Assembly: GCF_024868665.1 (NCBI RefSeq) | Contig: NC_079914.1 | Location: forward strand, 4,421,859-4,485,858 | Reading direction: 5' to 3' | Source: Triplophysa rosa | Taxonomy: Eukaryota; Chordata; Actinopteri; Cypriniformes; Nemacheilidae | Length of the DNA stretch: 64,000 bases | In this document: positions 1 through 10,328 of the stretch, piece by piece | Layout: each line of letters opens with the position of its first letter | How positions within the stretch are numbered: position 1 is the stretch's first letter | Position numbers and translations under genes: made by a program | Notes under the pieces: generated by a model | What the model saw: the letters and a program-made list of their open reading frames with translations, nothing else | What the model was told of the DNA's origin: nothing | The model's database searches: none

Positions 1-1076
1 AGAGCCACAAATGGGCCAAATGGCTGTGATGACAAAAGTAATGTTTTCAGACAGCTGAGATTATGCTCGGATGGCTGAAAGATCGGTTCGTTTTTTGCTT
101 TAATTGAAAAATTGATGATATCCCGAAGACACAAGTGCTGGTGTTGTCTCAAAGGAAATTCTTGGACGAGATTGTCAACGTTTGTGGAATGATTTCTCTT
201 GTCTGCTTACAAAGAGCAACGGTAGGTATACAGTATCTTAAACTGTACATTTATTGGGATGAAAGCACTGGTAAACGATGACCTTGGACCCCTATGTATG
301 ACCTTAGAGGACATCTGAACTATTTTTATTATTTTGCTTTATGTCCGTTTCGAACTATGTTAACCGTGTGGTTTTACATGTTCAGAATTTTCATTTCCTT
401 TAAACAGATGTTTCTCATGGTTGACCTTGGCCTACCTGCTGTCTGTAGATGGAGAAATAGTCATGTGATCCTGCCTCGGCGTGCGGGTTGGCCATGAGGC
501 AGTGATTTCTCAGACAGGTGACCCATTTAACAGATCCGTCCTCCCTCTGCTGAACACGGACCGTCAGATACGCCGTGTAGTAGTTCTTGAAAGAGATTTC
601 CTGAATCTAGACACAAGCACAGGGAAAATACAGGCGGGTTCAACCGGAGGGATTGGGGCAGACAATGCTGAAGGAAAGAAACGGTTTTCTTTTGAGTGTA
701 GGTTGTTAACAGTACTTTAAGAAACATTTTAAGACAGTATTGTCTTGAAAGGTGGTGTTTTACGTAAAGCTGCTTTGTTTATATTCTGTAAATTTATGTG
801 AAATACATCTGACATTCATACATGGACACACATTTGTTTAAACGGACACACGTTTGCGTATTTCATTTGGGACTCAGAAATAATGCAAAACTTCTTTTTC
901 ATTTTACGAGACAATATTTCACCTTTTTTTTAAACCCTAAAACTTTTATCTCAGACTTTCAATGTGATTTGACTCTTTGGACCCTACTGTTTGTTCATCG
1001 TATTAGTGCAGTACGCTGTTAAAGTGTTACATGCATTTTCAGAGATAAAGCTATCTGCATTGTCAGAGATACTCAC
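1..1076. other. Anonymous non-coding sequence
   Basis: I recognise no gene, RNA or repeat family here. Short open frames lack coding texture, splice-site support or recognisable domains. The stretch between about 420 and 700 is somewhat richer in G and C than its surroundings. Confidence 0.4.
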
Positions 1077-1209
1077 ATTCACGGGTTCTGCAAGGGTGAT
1101 GTCTGTTATATAGACGCCTGGACGTGATAAATCAGATACAGTGTCTCCGATCTGCAGAGCGACGGGTGACTTTATAGTGCAGCTAACTGGTTCCACACTC
1201 ATGATGGAC
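1077..1209 (-). CDS. Candidate first coding exon of an unidentified spliced gene
   Basis: On the minus strand a pyrimidine-rich tract ends in TAG at 1210-1212 (acceptor). Seven bases later an ATG (1200-1202) opens a 42-codon frame that begins MSVEPVSCTIKSP and ends just before the consensus donor GTGAGT (1071-1076). The exon leaves in phase 0. The frame is rich in Val, Thr, Asp and Pro, unlike the AT-driven frames around it, which favours real coding sequence. A promoter-like patch lies about 0.7-0.9 kb upstream in the sense of transcription. I do not recognise the family and see no convincing next exon before the window edge. It could be a lone or decayed exon. Splice sites are seen directly; gene status is inferred. 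Confidence 0.4.
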
Positions 1210-1606
1210 CTACAGTACAAAAATGAAAATGTGTGAAAAGCATTCAAATTCTGCCAGGGATGGCTGGTATCCAAAAAGGTAGATTGATCAAATATTGAAA
1301 AATGAAAATGATTAATTCTTCGTATTGTTTCAAACCCATTTAAACCCATTTGATCCAACATTGTTGCATATTGCATAATTTTCATCTTTAATTTTGCGTC
1401 TTTATAGAATTGACACCCTTTTTATTAAAATCAGGCTTTTATAATGTACATTTTTATATAGATGCACATTTGCACATTAACTAGAAGAGCCTGGCTAAGA
1501 TCCTAATAACTTTAAATTTACAGACGAATTTACAAATTTTGTTTATTTTTTATGTATTTAAAAATAATGTCTAATTCAAAAAACAATGTCTAATTATATG
1601 TTATAC

Positions 1607-1610
<4 letters not shown>

Positions 1611-1638
<28 letters not shown>

Positions 1639-1639
1639 A
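1611..1639. repeat. (TA)n microsatellite
   Basis: A near-perfect run of TA dinucleotides within AT-rich DNA. Confidence 0.9.
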
Positions 1640-1849
1640 TAAACTGTTATATGTTTATTCACTTGTTGCGTTCTTGTTTTTTTATTATTTATATTTCTCA
1701 AAATGTATAAATAGTCTACTTAAGCATTTTGTAATAATTTACTATCTGCAATACAATCTTATTTGCTTAAACAGCAAAACCATTATTTTAATATTCTTCC
1801 AAAAGCCTGGTGAGCTGCATAACAGTTAACGTTACTCATACATCATTTT

Positions 1850-2160
1850 TGAGCGTTCGCACGAGCGCAAGATCCCCACGGTTGCTGTCTATGTAGGTAG
1901 CTCACTCGCTTTTGAAACGCAGCCAATGAGCATCACTGCAGTACTTACTATATACAGCCGTGTGTCGTGTTCTCTGAGGTAAATTTAGCTCAGACGTGAC
2001 CTTAAAAGGCGCTTTACAGCAGCAGCGCCATTGCAGTTATCTGTTGAAGCATGTAAAGCAGCTTCTTCACGGTTTTATTGCTGCAGGTCATGTTGACAGT
2101 TGCCGTGCAGCATGTCTCTTCCGGTCCGCTGTGTGACGTGCGTCTCTTAAAGGGCCAGCG
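1850..2160. promoter_or_regulatory. CpG-richer promoter-like patch
   Basis: GC content and CpG density rise sharply against AT-rich flanks. The patch has a CCAAT box (GCCAAT near 1922) and a consensus donor on the minus strand (GTAAGT, read from ACTTAC at 1943-1948). That donor could splice a leader exon to the acceptor of the 1077-1209 exon. Direction is not certain: CCAAT followed by a TATATA motif at about 1950 would also suit plus-strand initiation. Promoter function is inference. Confidence 0.3.
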
Positions 2161-2207
2161 TCAGTCACAACTGGTAACACTACATTACTGTGCATGTCGT
2201 GTTTCTA

Positions 2208-2266
2208 AAACTGTAATAATAATACTAATAACAATAATAATAATAATAACAATAATAATAATAAAT
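2208..2266. repeat. (AAT)n microsatellite
   Basis: Interrupted AAT/ACAAT triplet repeats run almost without break. Confidence 0.85.
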
Positions 2267-5200
2267 GTATACATTAAACATGATTGTTCAACTAAAAGTT
2301 AATGTTTTAGTGCTAATCAGGCTTATTATACACACAATATGCAAAGAGTTTCCTTATTGGTAAGTTTTGTATAATGAGAAACTGCGGTTGATTGAAATGA
2401 ATAGCTTAAAAAAGAAATCTAGCTTTTTTTCTAAAAATAAATGATATCCATACTTTTAAAAGCTTCCCTATATCTAAAATGTATTACACAAGTATAATGT
2501 TTATTATGCCCAACATCACTTACTGGAGACAATTTGCCCCAACCTTTACTTTTACATAGATAAAATATTTAAAGGATGTATTTTACAAAAATATCGTTTT
2601 TTTGCTAACAAAAATGAAAACAAATGACAACTTGAAAAAAAACGCTTGTCATGATGAAGCTAAAATCTTATATATTTGTTACACTATTATTTATGTTATA
2701 TACTTTACCTGTGCCGTAAGGTGCGTTTTTATTTTATTAACTACTTTGCCCATTGACTTCTGTTGCAAAAATATGTTGCTTTCGTAATATTATTTTGGAA
2801 GAAGAAATTTACAAAATGTGACGACAAGCTATAGGCGTCCCCAGTTATTTAAATGCTAATGAATGCAATTCGGCCACATTTCACTCTGGGGCACACATGC
2901 ATATACAAATGAAGAGAAAATAAACCACCCAAGTATTATATCAATGAGTTTTGTATGGATCTGAACCAGACACATATTGTTCATTTTCATGTACAATGTT
3001 GTTTTGTTTGTCACACATTATCAAAACTACTTTACTTTGTGCCACAGGCAGAGGGCAGACACGTACTTCGGCTGCAGACTCATGCATGACAGCTCTGTGC
3101 TAATGCATGTGCTGGGCCTGTGCTATATGCCACTATAATTGGCTTTAGCACTTATGGGAAATGCATTTGGGTTCTGTGTGTCTGCAGTTCTGTATGCATG
3201 ATGTACAGTAGCATGCTCTTTCTGTCAAAGCCCTGATAATTATGGATGAATAATTATCCATGAGATTCATGCTAAGACCATTGTTGACCTAGTGCTAGGA
3301 TAGATGGAAAGAAAGAGTTATTGTTGAATTACAGTGTTCCTAGGGGGTTTTGAGGGTGTGTAGGTCTATCGGTTTATCCTTTATTTGTTTGTCATTATGA
3401 TGTAGTAGTGTTGTTATTGTTATAATTAGATTTTTTTACTTGAAATAGTAAATATGTTTTAATTCTTTATTTATATGTATTGTTAATGCTATATTATCTA
3501 TATTTTGTTGTTGTTATTATTATTATTAACAATATCAATAGTATTAGCATTATAATAATATTCTATACATACTGTATAACATTATTATTAACAACAACAA
3601 CAAGAATAATAATAGTAATAATAAAGTATTGTTTTACTATCGTTTACTATTTATTTAATAACATTTTTCATTTAATGCATGCATTAAACTTTTAGAGACT
3701 GTACCTCAATTTTAGTCCGAGAAAATGTTATGTATGCATGGACGTCACTGGCAAACATCCAGGATCCCAATTGTACAGAAATGAGCGACAATTTCAAAAG
3801 CCAGCTCTTCCGAGGTTCACGTTGGGAAATGGGATAACAATGCTTTCCCAGCTGGGACAAGATGGGCTCATTGAGGCAGCTAATATTTAGACCCGGGGAT
3901 TTTTTATCTAAGCTGCACACAATCACCTTCTCGGCTCTTACGGACGGCGCTAATCGTAACGGTTTACACACGCAGTCCAGCGCTCCAACAAAAAAGGGAG
4001 AATTACACACCCCCTCTGAAACGTGCTACATGGTTCGCTCTGGCTGAAAAGCAATGGAAAATACCTTCAAGGACAGCCTGCAGGAAAGGAATACGAGTCG
4101 GAAGGATTCTTCAGAGATGTTTCCAAATGAACCGCTGAACGTCAGGAAACTGGCACATTATGACTAACTGCATTTTAGGTCGTGCTTTAACATTTTGGGA
4201 ATGCACAACAACATTTTATTCACTTGTTTGTGTAGTAGGTTGAGTGAGTCATGGGTGTAAAATGCACAAAGGCCTTGTCCTTTCAGCTTTAATATGTTAG
4301 CAAACCAAAATGTTGCTCCATCAATTCAGTACTCTTTTAAATATGTGCATTAAATTGACATTGATTTTTTTACATTTACATCAGGATTTATTACAAAATG
4401 AATTTAGCACTATGTGCACACCCAGATACTCTTGACTGTGAATATATTTTAACAATGAAATCTAAGCGGTTTGTATCTGCGCAAATATTTCCATTAAGTG
4501 CATGAACTTAAGCAAAACTTGCCTGTGGAGAATTGTTCAAATAGCCCGTTTTTCTTTTCCTGCACTTATTTTGTGAAAAAAATCCCATTTTGAGGGAGTC
4601 TTGGCTTCATGAATAATAGATGCTTTTTGTCTAGCACACTTCCAGTATGTAGGTCATTTATGACTATCTAAAAATGCATCTGAAAAGTCGCAGGCCCTTT
4701 TGCTTGGATGTCATTCCCGTCTCTGAATAGCTGTTGTAATTTTGGGACATAATCAGCTTCATTGAGGAAACTGTTTTTTTCAAGGCGATATTGAAAAGGC
4801 AGATAATGCCTGTTCCAGATGCTATTATCAAGAGGTCCATTAACTGTATTTCTGTGTGAAGAATGGCGACAAATTGTGCATGTGTTCATCGTGCGTGCAT
4901 TGTAAATGGGGGTCTGCGATGGGGGGAAAATCGCTTGTGAGTGCCTCGCAGCCAGCACTACCGCCAGGCTGATTGAAGTATTGTGAAACATTTTGACAAA
5001 AAGGAAACGCATGTACTTGTATTATTTATTTATTTTCATCGTCACTGTTAAGAGGTTGGTTAAGAATAAAACCCCCACGATGTGGGTATGCCCTTGATCG
5101 ACAGAGGTCAAGACAGCTGAAGTGTTTTCGCTTATGTTTTGCTAAATATCATCCATTAAATCAAGTTATTAGTGGTTATATTGTCAATATAATCTAAACT

Positions 5201-5384
5201 AAAGGGTGTTAGAAGCACAGCAGAATGCTTATGACCATTTCACATGTGACTACATTTACCATCACCTCTTGCCTTGTGCTTTCACTAACAAATTGTATGT
5301 AATACAATATGTTCAGGGACTGCAATATTCTAGGTGTGTTGTTTTAATTTTGCTCTATGTACCTGGTTAAATGTTGATAACCAA
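2267..5384. other. AT-rich intergenic DNA with simple repeats
   Basis: No gene is recognised. About 3500-3640 is a run of imperfect TTA/TTG triplets. Near 3238-3265 a short inverted repeat around ATAATTAT occurs. The block 3690-4130 is less AT-rich and free of obvious repeats, so it could be a unique or conserved segment, but nothing in it identifies a function. Confidence 0.4.
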
Positions 5385-5532
5385 ACCACACTGAACCCCA
5401 TTGACTTCCATTGTAAACAAAATATCTTCTTTTGTTTTTCACCGAAGAAAGAGTCATATAGAGGTTTTGAACCACATGAGGGTGAATAAATGCTGACAGA
5501 ATTTGAGTTTTAAGTTGACTATCCCTTTAAAG
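5385..5532 (-). mobile_element. Copy of the AAAGGGATAGTTCACCC MITE family
   Basis: Read on the minus strand it starts AAAGGGATAGTCAACTTAAA and runs through the family landmarks: a stretch about extending contacts to CTCACCCTCATG-like sequence, a GAAGAAAG stretch, and a block complementary to CCATTGACTTCCATTGTA. At least five related copies lie in this window, so the family is defined internally. This type of element is common in cyprinid genomes; the formal family name is not assigned. Confidence 0.7.
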
Positions 5533-6809
5533 TTTGAAATCCCATAATGCATTGCAGCATTAACAAATGAAGATTTTGGTTTTCCAAATCATGTTTTTTA
5601 TTGCGCATTCCAATTAATACCAATCAAACTGCAGTTGGTTTGTTTTGATTTAAGCCATAATAACTCAAAAATACAGCTAACTAACACAATAAAACACAAT
5701 AAAAAACATTATTTTTGAAAAAAAATCAAGTTTTCTCATTTTGGAAACAAACTCTTCAAATTCAAGTTGCTTTTGAATATTTTTAAAGAAGTCATTATGA
5801 TGATGTATTCCGGTGTTGCAGTGGAGGTCAAAGGTGAGTAGATGGGGCAAGGAAAGGTTCACTGGTTTTCAAAGCATCAGTAAAACGGTTTGGTTGGTTC
5901 TGTAAGTTCCGGGATGCGGCGACTCGGTGGCCCTTGAGCTTGTCGTTGATGACCCGAAGAGACCTTGTGTTATTGATGTAAAAAGTCCCTCACCAGCTGC
6001 CCCGTGTAATTCCTCTTGGCAGATATTCTTTCCTCGTTCCGTTTGGCCTTGACCGATTCTCCTGTTTCCTGAATTGTAGGCCAGCTTCTTGTTTCTCATG
6101 AGCTCAAATCTCTGGAGATCCAGGACTCGTTTTCTTGGGGTGGATAAAATATAGAAGTTGACAGTATCTGTAAATCAATCCACGTTGGAGCACAAATCTC
6201 TAGAGACTTCTGAGTCTGTGAATGCACATTGCACCTGTTGCCTCGGCTGTCCGTCGCTGGCTGGCGGGTTTTACTAAACTTGTTCGGAGTTGACCTGTGG
6301 ATTGGAGTCGGGATGATAATAGGGTGATCTGATCTATGAGTAACATGTAGTTTCCTCCATAGATCACAAACTCCATCTTAATGAATATTTGTTTGATTTT
6401 ACTTTGTGGTTCATGGTGGTTTAGAGAGGTCATCTGAGATAGAGTATACTAAAATATGTTTGAACTATTTAGTATAGTTGATGTTTAATTTTCAATCTGA
6501 AACGATGCTTATGTAAAAGTTAGAATACATTTGCGTGAAATCTTAGCAGCTGTCTTAGCTTTGTACCTTGGTAACACATATATTTCTCAATGGTATGCTT
6601 GAAATTGCCTAGGAAAATCCCAGAACATTTGTTACATTTTTTTTGTTTTCCATTTGGCAGATGTTTTTCATCCAAAGTGATTAAAAGTATATTTACCACA
6701 AGGACCAGTAAAATTTTTACAATGGTGTTGAATGAGATTGAAAGTCGCAAATGGCCAAATGTGGCTACATAGTGATCAATAACACTGTTTTTATATGAAC
6801 TACTATAGG
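5533..6809. other. Anonymous DNA with a SINE-tail fragment
   Basis: I see no gene. At 6645-6690 the minus strand reads like the 3' tail of a cyprinid tRNA-derived SINE (ACTTTGGATGAAAAACATCT followed by GCCAAATG), without the tRNA head. The block 5860-6430 is GC-richer and may be unique sequence. The rest is AT-rich. Confidence 0.45.
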
Positions 6810-6849
6810 CAGGGCCATTTCTAGCTGTTTGGGGGCCCTATGCGAGATA

Positions 6850-7855
6850 CTATTTGGGGGCCCCTATTTTTTCAAACTCTGAGGTAGAGATGAATCTGAA
6901 TGAATCTGCGAGAACTGATGGCCAGTCAGCTGGATCAATTGGTTGACCAAAAACTGGCAGTTGTGCTTCCAGGTTTGTAGGAGATGATGGTCCTGCTGCT
7001 TGCTTGTCAGAAGCTGATGAAGGTCCCCCTGGCTCTCCTTGAACTGGACCTCTGAAGTATTTCAAAATTGCTCCTGCAAAGACAAAGCTCCTTAGGTTAC
7101 CAAGCAAGCAGAAGCAAATATTTATATCATATAACTGCAGCTGTGTTGCACTATGCAAAACATTCTGAAACTGTTTTTATATTAAACATTACAATATACA
7201 GTGTCCCTGTTTAAGCATCTACCAGTTTTTTCTGTGTTTATCTCCACATTATACTAGTTAATTAATAAAAATGAAGGTAAATGAGTGTTGAGCACCCTAT
7301 GATATGAAGGGAATATGTTTGCATATATCTTGCAGTGCATTACAAAGTGGACAACTAGCTACAGGTTTGTTCAAATTAGTAAACTACATTGTCACAATAT
7401 ATATTCTAATAAATTTGGCAAGGGGAATTCAACTAAGTCAGCAGATTTGTCCAGTAACCAAACCACAGTAAATAAAAATACAATAGAGCAAAGAATTGGA
7501 TAATATTTCATAGCACAGTGATCATTTAAAATTCATAGTGCTATTTGAATAATAATATGCTTGAGACACATTTATTTGAGCCTTTTTGTAAAGCAAACTC
7601 TGGGTAAAGCTGACTTTATTTACATACAAACAAACAATCATAGCCCATTAGCTGAGGTAGCTCACATTTATCTGAGGCTAGCTGAGCTAGCCAGCATGAC
7701 AAAAGTAGCAAACTAACTTGTTCAAAAGTTGGCATTATGTGTCCCCCTCCACCCACATCAAATGCCTTGCCTTTATCCTGTGATCGTTTTTCTTCATCGG
7801 TTTTCTTCTTTTTGTGTTTCTCTGCACCAGACGCATAAGTACGTTTCGATGACAT
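6850..7855 (-). pseudogene. N-terminal remnant of a hAT transposase (two exons)
   Basis: Exon 1 starts at the ATG at 7853-7855 (MSSKRTYASGAEKHKKKKTD), a lysine-rich leader typical of one group of fish hAT transposases. It appears to end at AAAG followed by GCAAGG, a GC-type donor near 7766. Exon 2 begins after the acceptor TTTGCAG at about 7074. Joining them restores a continuous frame that reads ...DKGAILKYF and then runs into a Ser/Pro-rich stretch and a ...DPADWPSVL segment before stopping at 6850. The catalytic DDE and dimerisation regions are absent, so this cannot encode a working enzyme. The GC-AG intron is inferred from frame continuity. Confidence 0.65.
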
Positions 7856-8110
7856 TGTAATTAGCGTCTACCGCTATTCTCATTACTTCAGTGGAAGGTG
7901 GGCGGCTGTCAATCATCCCGTCAGACCTGTCGGCAGACGTCACTTACCACATGACAGCCCAGCCCAAAGGTGATTTTGACCTGATTACCCCATGAACACT
8001 TACATGCTTTGCAAATGAATGCATACTGAATGCATGCAATACATGCAAATAAAGACAGGTACTTTTAATTCTCCAAAATATAATAAAATATGAGGCTGAA
8101 CTTGCAGTTT

Positions 8111-8130
8111 GGGGGCCCCCTGGTGGCCGC
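8111..8130 (-). promoter_or_regulatory. CTCF-core-like motif inside the hAT right end
   Basis: On the minus strand the sequence reads GCGGCCACCAGGGGGCCCCC. It contains CCACCAGGGGGC, very close to the core recognised by vertebrate CTCF. It lies in the subterminal part of the hAT element. Binding is inference. Confidence 0.35.
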
Positions 8131-8178
8131 GGGGCCCTATGCAGCCGCATTGTCCACATATAGCAAGAAACGGCTCTG

Positions 8179-9800
8179 ACTATAGGCTCAATGATACGAT
8201 GGCTAGCTATTAAGTGAATCAACTAAGAAGGGCTTTCAAGTGTTGCTATAAAAAGAAGAGTTTAACATTGAAATTGACATAAGCTCCATTCCGAAATCTA
8301 GTGAGCTCCCTTTGTAGGCAACATTTTAAGTAACCATATTGTAAGTGTGCTGATGTTGCCTTTTCCAAATGTTGGAGAACTTGAGAAGATACCTTGTCTC
8401 CGGTAAATTCTTGGGTAGTATTACGTGTGTATTAATGTAGACAATCCCAGAATGCATTGCAAACAGCTCAGTAAAAAATCAATCCAAGTGAGTGAAATTA
8501 TGAATTTGTATTTAAACACAAATGTTTCAAACTGAATGTATTTTTAAGTGTGATTATTTTACCCAATATGTGTGTGTTGGGTGTGTTTATATAAATTAGG
8601 CTGATTCTTTTTGTGCCTGAGAGGATAATTGTTATCTTAGCAACATTATAACAGTAAATGCTATTAAAGTCAGTTGTGAATTAAGTCTTCAACATAGAAC
8701 ACTACTTTAACTTTGGTTACTACAGTTATCACACCCTGCATCCGAATTCGCCTCCATACTATAGCCTATAGTAGGCGAAACTTCAGTGTGAGTAATGAAA
8801 AGTATGTCTGAAACCTTAGTATGCAAAAAACAATTGGCGAGATTTGTGCGTGTGCATTGGATGGACATGATGGATCTATTCCATGATGCCACGGGAGCTG
8901 AGCAACGGTCAAATCTCAAAAGTGAAACAAATAAAAATAGCGGAAAACTAAGGTGGATGTCCGTTTTTCGAATGTAAGCACCAAGAAATGTATTCCTCGT
9001 TTTTATGAACGCCTGCATAAAGGTTGTGGTTAATACGTCGTATGTCAAAGAGCATACGGGTCACAAGAAAATAAAACATGGCCTGATGCATGTTCGAAAT
9101 GCATTCATACTACTACCACTCATGCTACTGTAAATAGAATGTACTGTGTAGTGTAATTACTACATTTACAATTTTGCTAAAACATTTCATTTTTGTAAAA
9201 GAGTCACTAAGGTTGAATTTGTATTATGATACTGCCTTACAAGCCTGTTGCATCGAGACATCGAAGCACTAGGAACAGACCCACAGTTACCTGATAACTG
9301 AATTTTGTAGTAAAATTGAATCTTAAAGGTGCCCATATCATGGAAACGGCAATGTTGGTTTTTGTCACTTTGACTACATGTGATGAGCCTACTAATGCCA
9401 CTGATACCTCTCAGTTGCTAATTTTAATAGAGGAGTTGAGGGCGGTTTTTGCAATTCAGAGGAAAGCTCCCGTATCTAAGGAGCCTCATGGGAACAGTGG
9501 TGAGAAAGGACAGCTTTGATGTCAGTCACCGCTGAAAACATCACCCACGGGACAAGTTGTGTGGAATTACAACAACTTAGAGCTCCATCAGTGGTAATTC
9601 CTCCAGGTGTTAAAACATCGCTTTTCACATCCTGTGCTATAGTCGTATGTGAAGACAATGAGTGTTAATTTAATGAAAATACCACAGAATATTGTTTTAA
9701 CAACATGAGCACACGTGATCTAAATGTCACCACAATGCCTTATGATTCAGCTGTGACTTTTGGTCTTGGGGGTTTTGTGTCATTTCTGTAGATCAGAATA
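8179..9800. other. Anonymous DNA with a degenerate inverted-repeat element
   Basis: At 8747-8779 a near-palindrome pairs TTCGCC with GGCGAA and TACTATAG with CTATAGTA. It looks like the end of a worn MITE that may extend to about 9110, but no matching terminus or target duplication is clear. The remainder, including 9316-9660, shows no recognisable gene. Confidence 0.4.
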
Positions 9801-10086
<286 letters not shown>

Positions 10087-10087
10087 T

Positions 10088-10328
10088 TAGGGTGAACATA
10101 TGTGGCATTTTTCTCGGACACGTTCTACCAGGATTTCAGTTTTTCAAATCCACAACCAATCACAGGGTTTATTTGTCTTAAGACGCATAATCATTGTAGT
10201 TTCATTCTTACCTTGAAATAACACTGTTGTTTTTCTTAAATAAAACCTGAAATAATAAACCTCGATGACATATGCAGTGGACAAATGTGACCTCCGGACG
10301 CACCCGAACGGCCCATATGGTCACCCTG
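10088..10328. mobile_element. Short MITE with AGGGTGA termini
   Basis: The left end reads TAGGGTGAACATATGTGGC. The right end reverse-complemented reads CAGGGTGACCATATGGGCC, so 16 of 19 positions agree. The element is about 240 bp with no coding capacity. No clear target duplication is visible, perhaps because the left flank is a microsatellite. Confidence 0.6.

Larger units (their letters stand above)
6810..8178 (-). mobile_element. Deleted hAT transposon with exact 8-bp target duplication
   Basis: The left end is CAGGGCCATTTCTAGC. The right end, reverse-complemented, is CAGAGCCGTTTCTTGC: 13 of 16 positions agree. Both ends abut the direct repeat ACTATAGG (6802-6809 and 8179-8186), the 8-bp duplication expected of hAT insertion. 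Subterminal GGGGGCCC blocks are shared by both ends. The interior keeps only the start of a transposase on the minus strand, so the element is non-autonomous. TSD and ends are seen directly; superfamily assignment follows from them. Confidence 0.9.

Noticed and set aside
10088..10328. 8-bp target duplication for the AGGGTGA MITE
   Set aside because: TCCATCCT on the left and TTTACTGG on the right do not match; the left flank is microsatellite.
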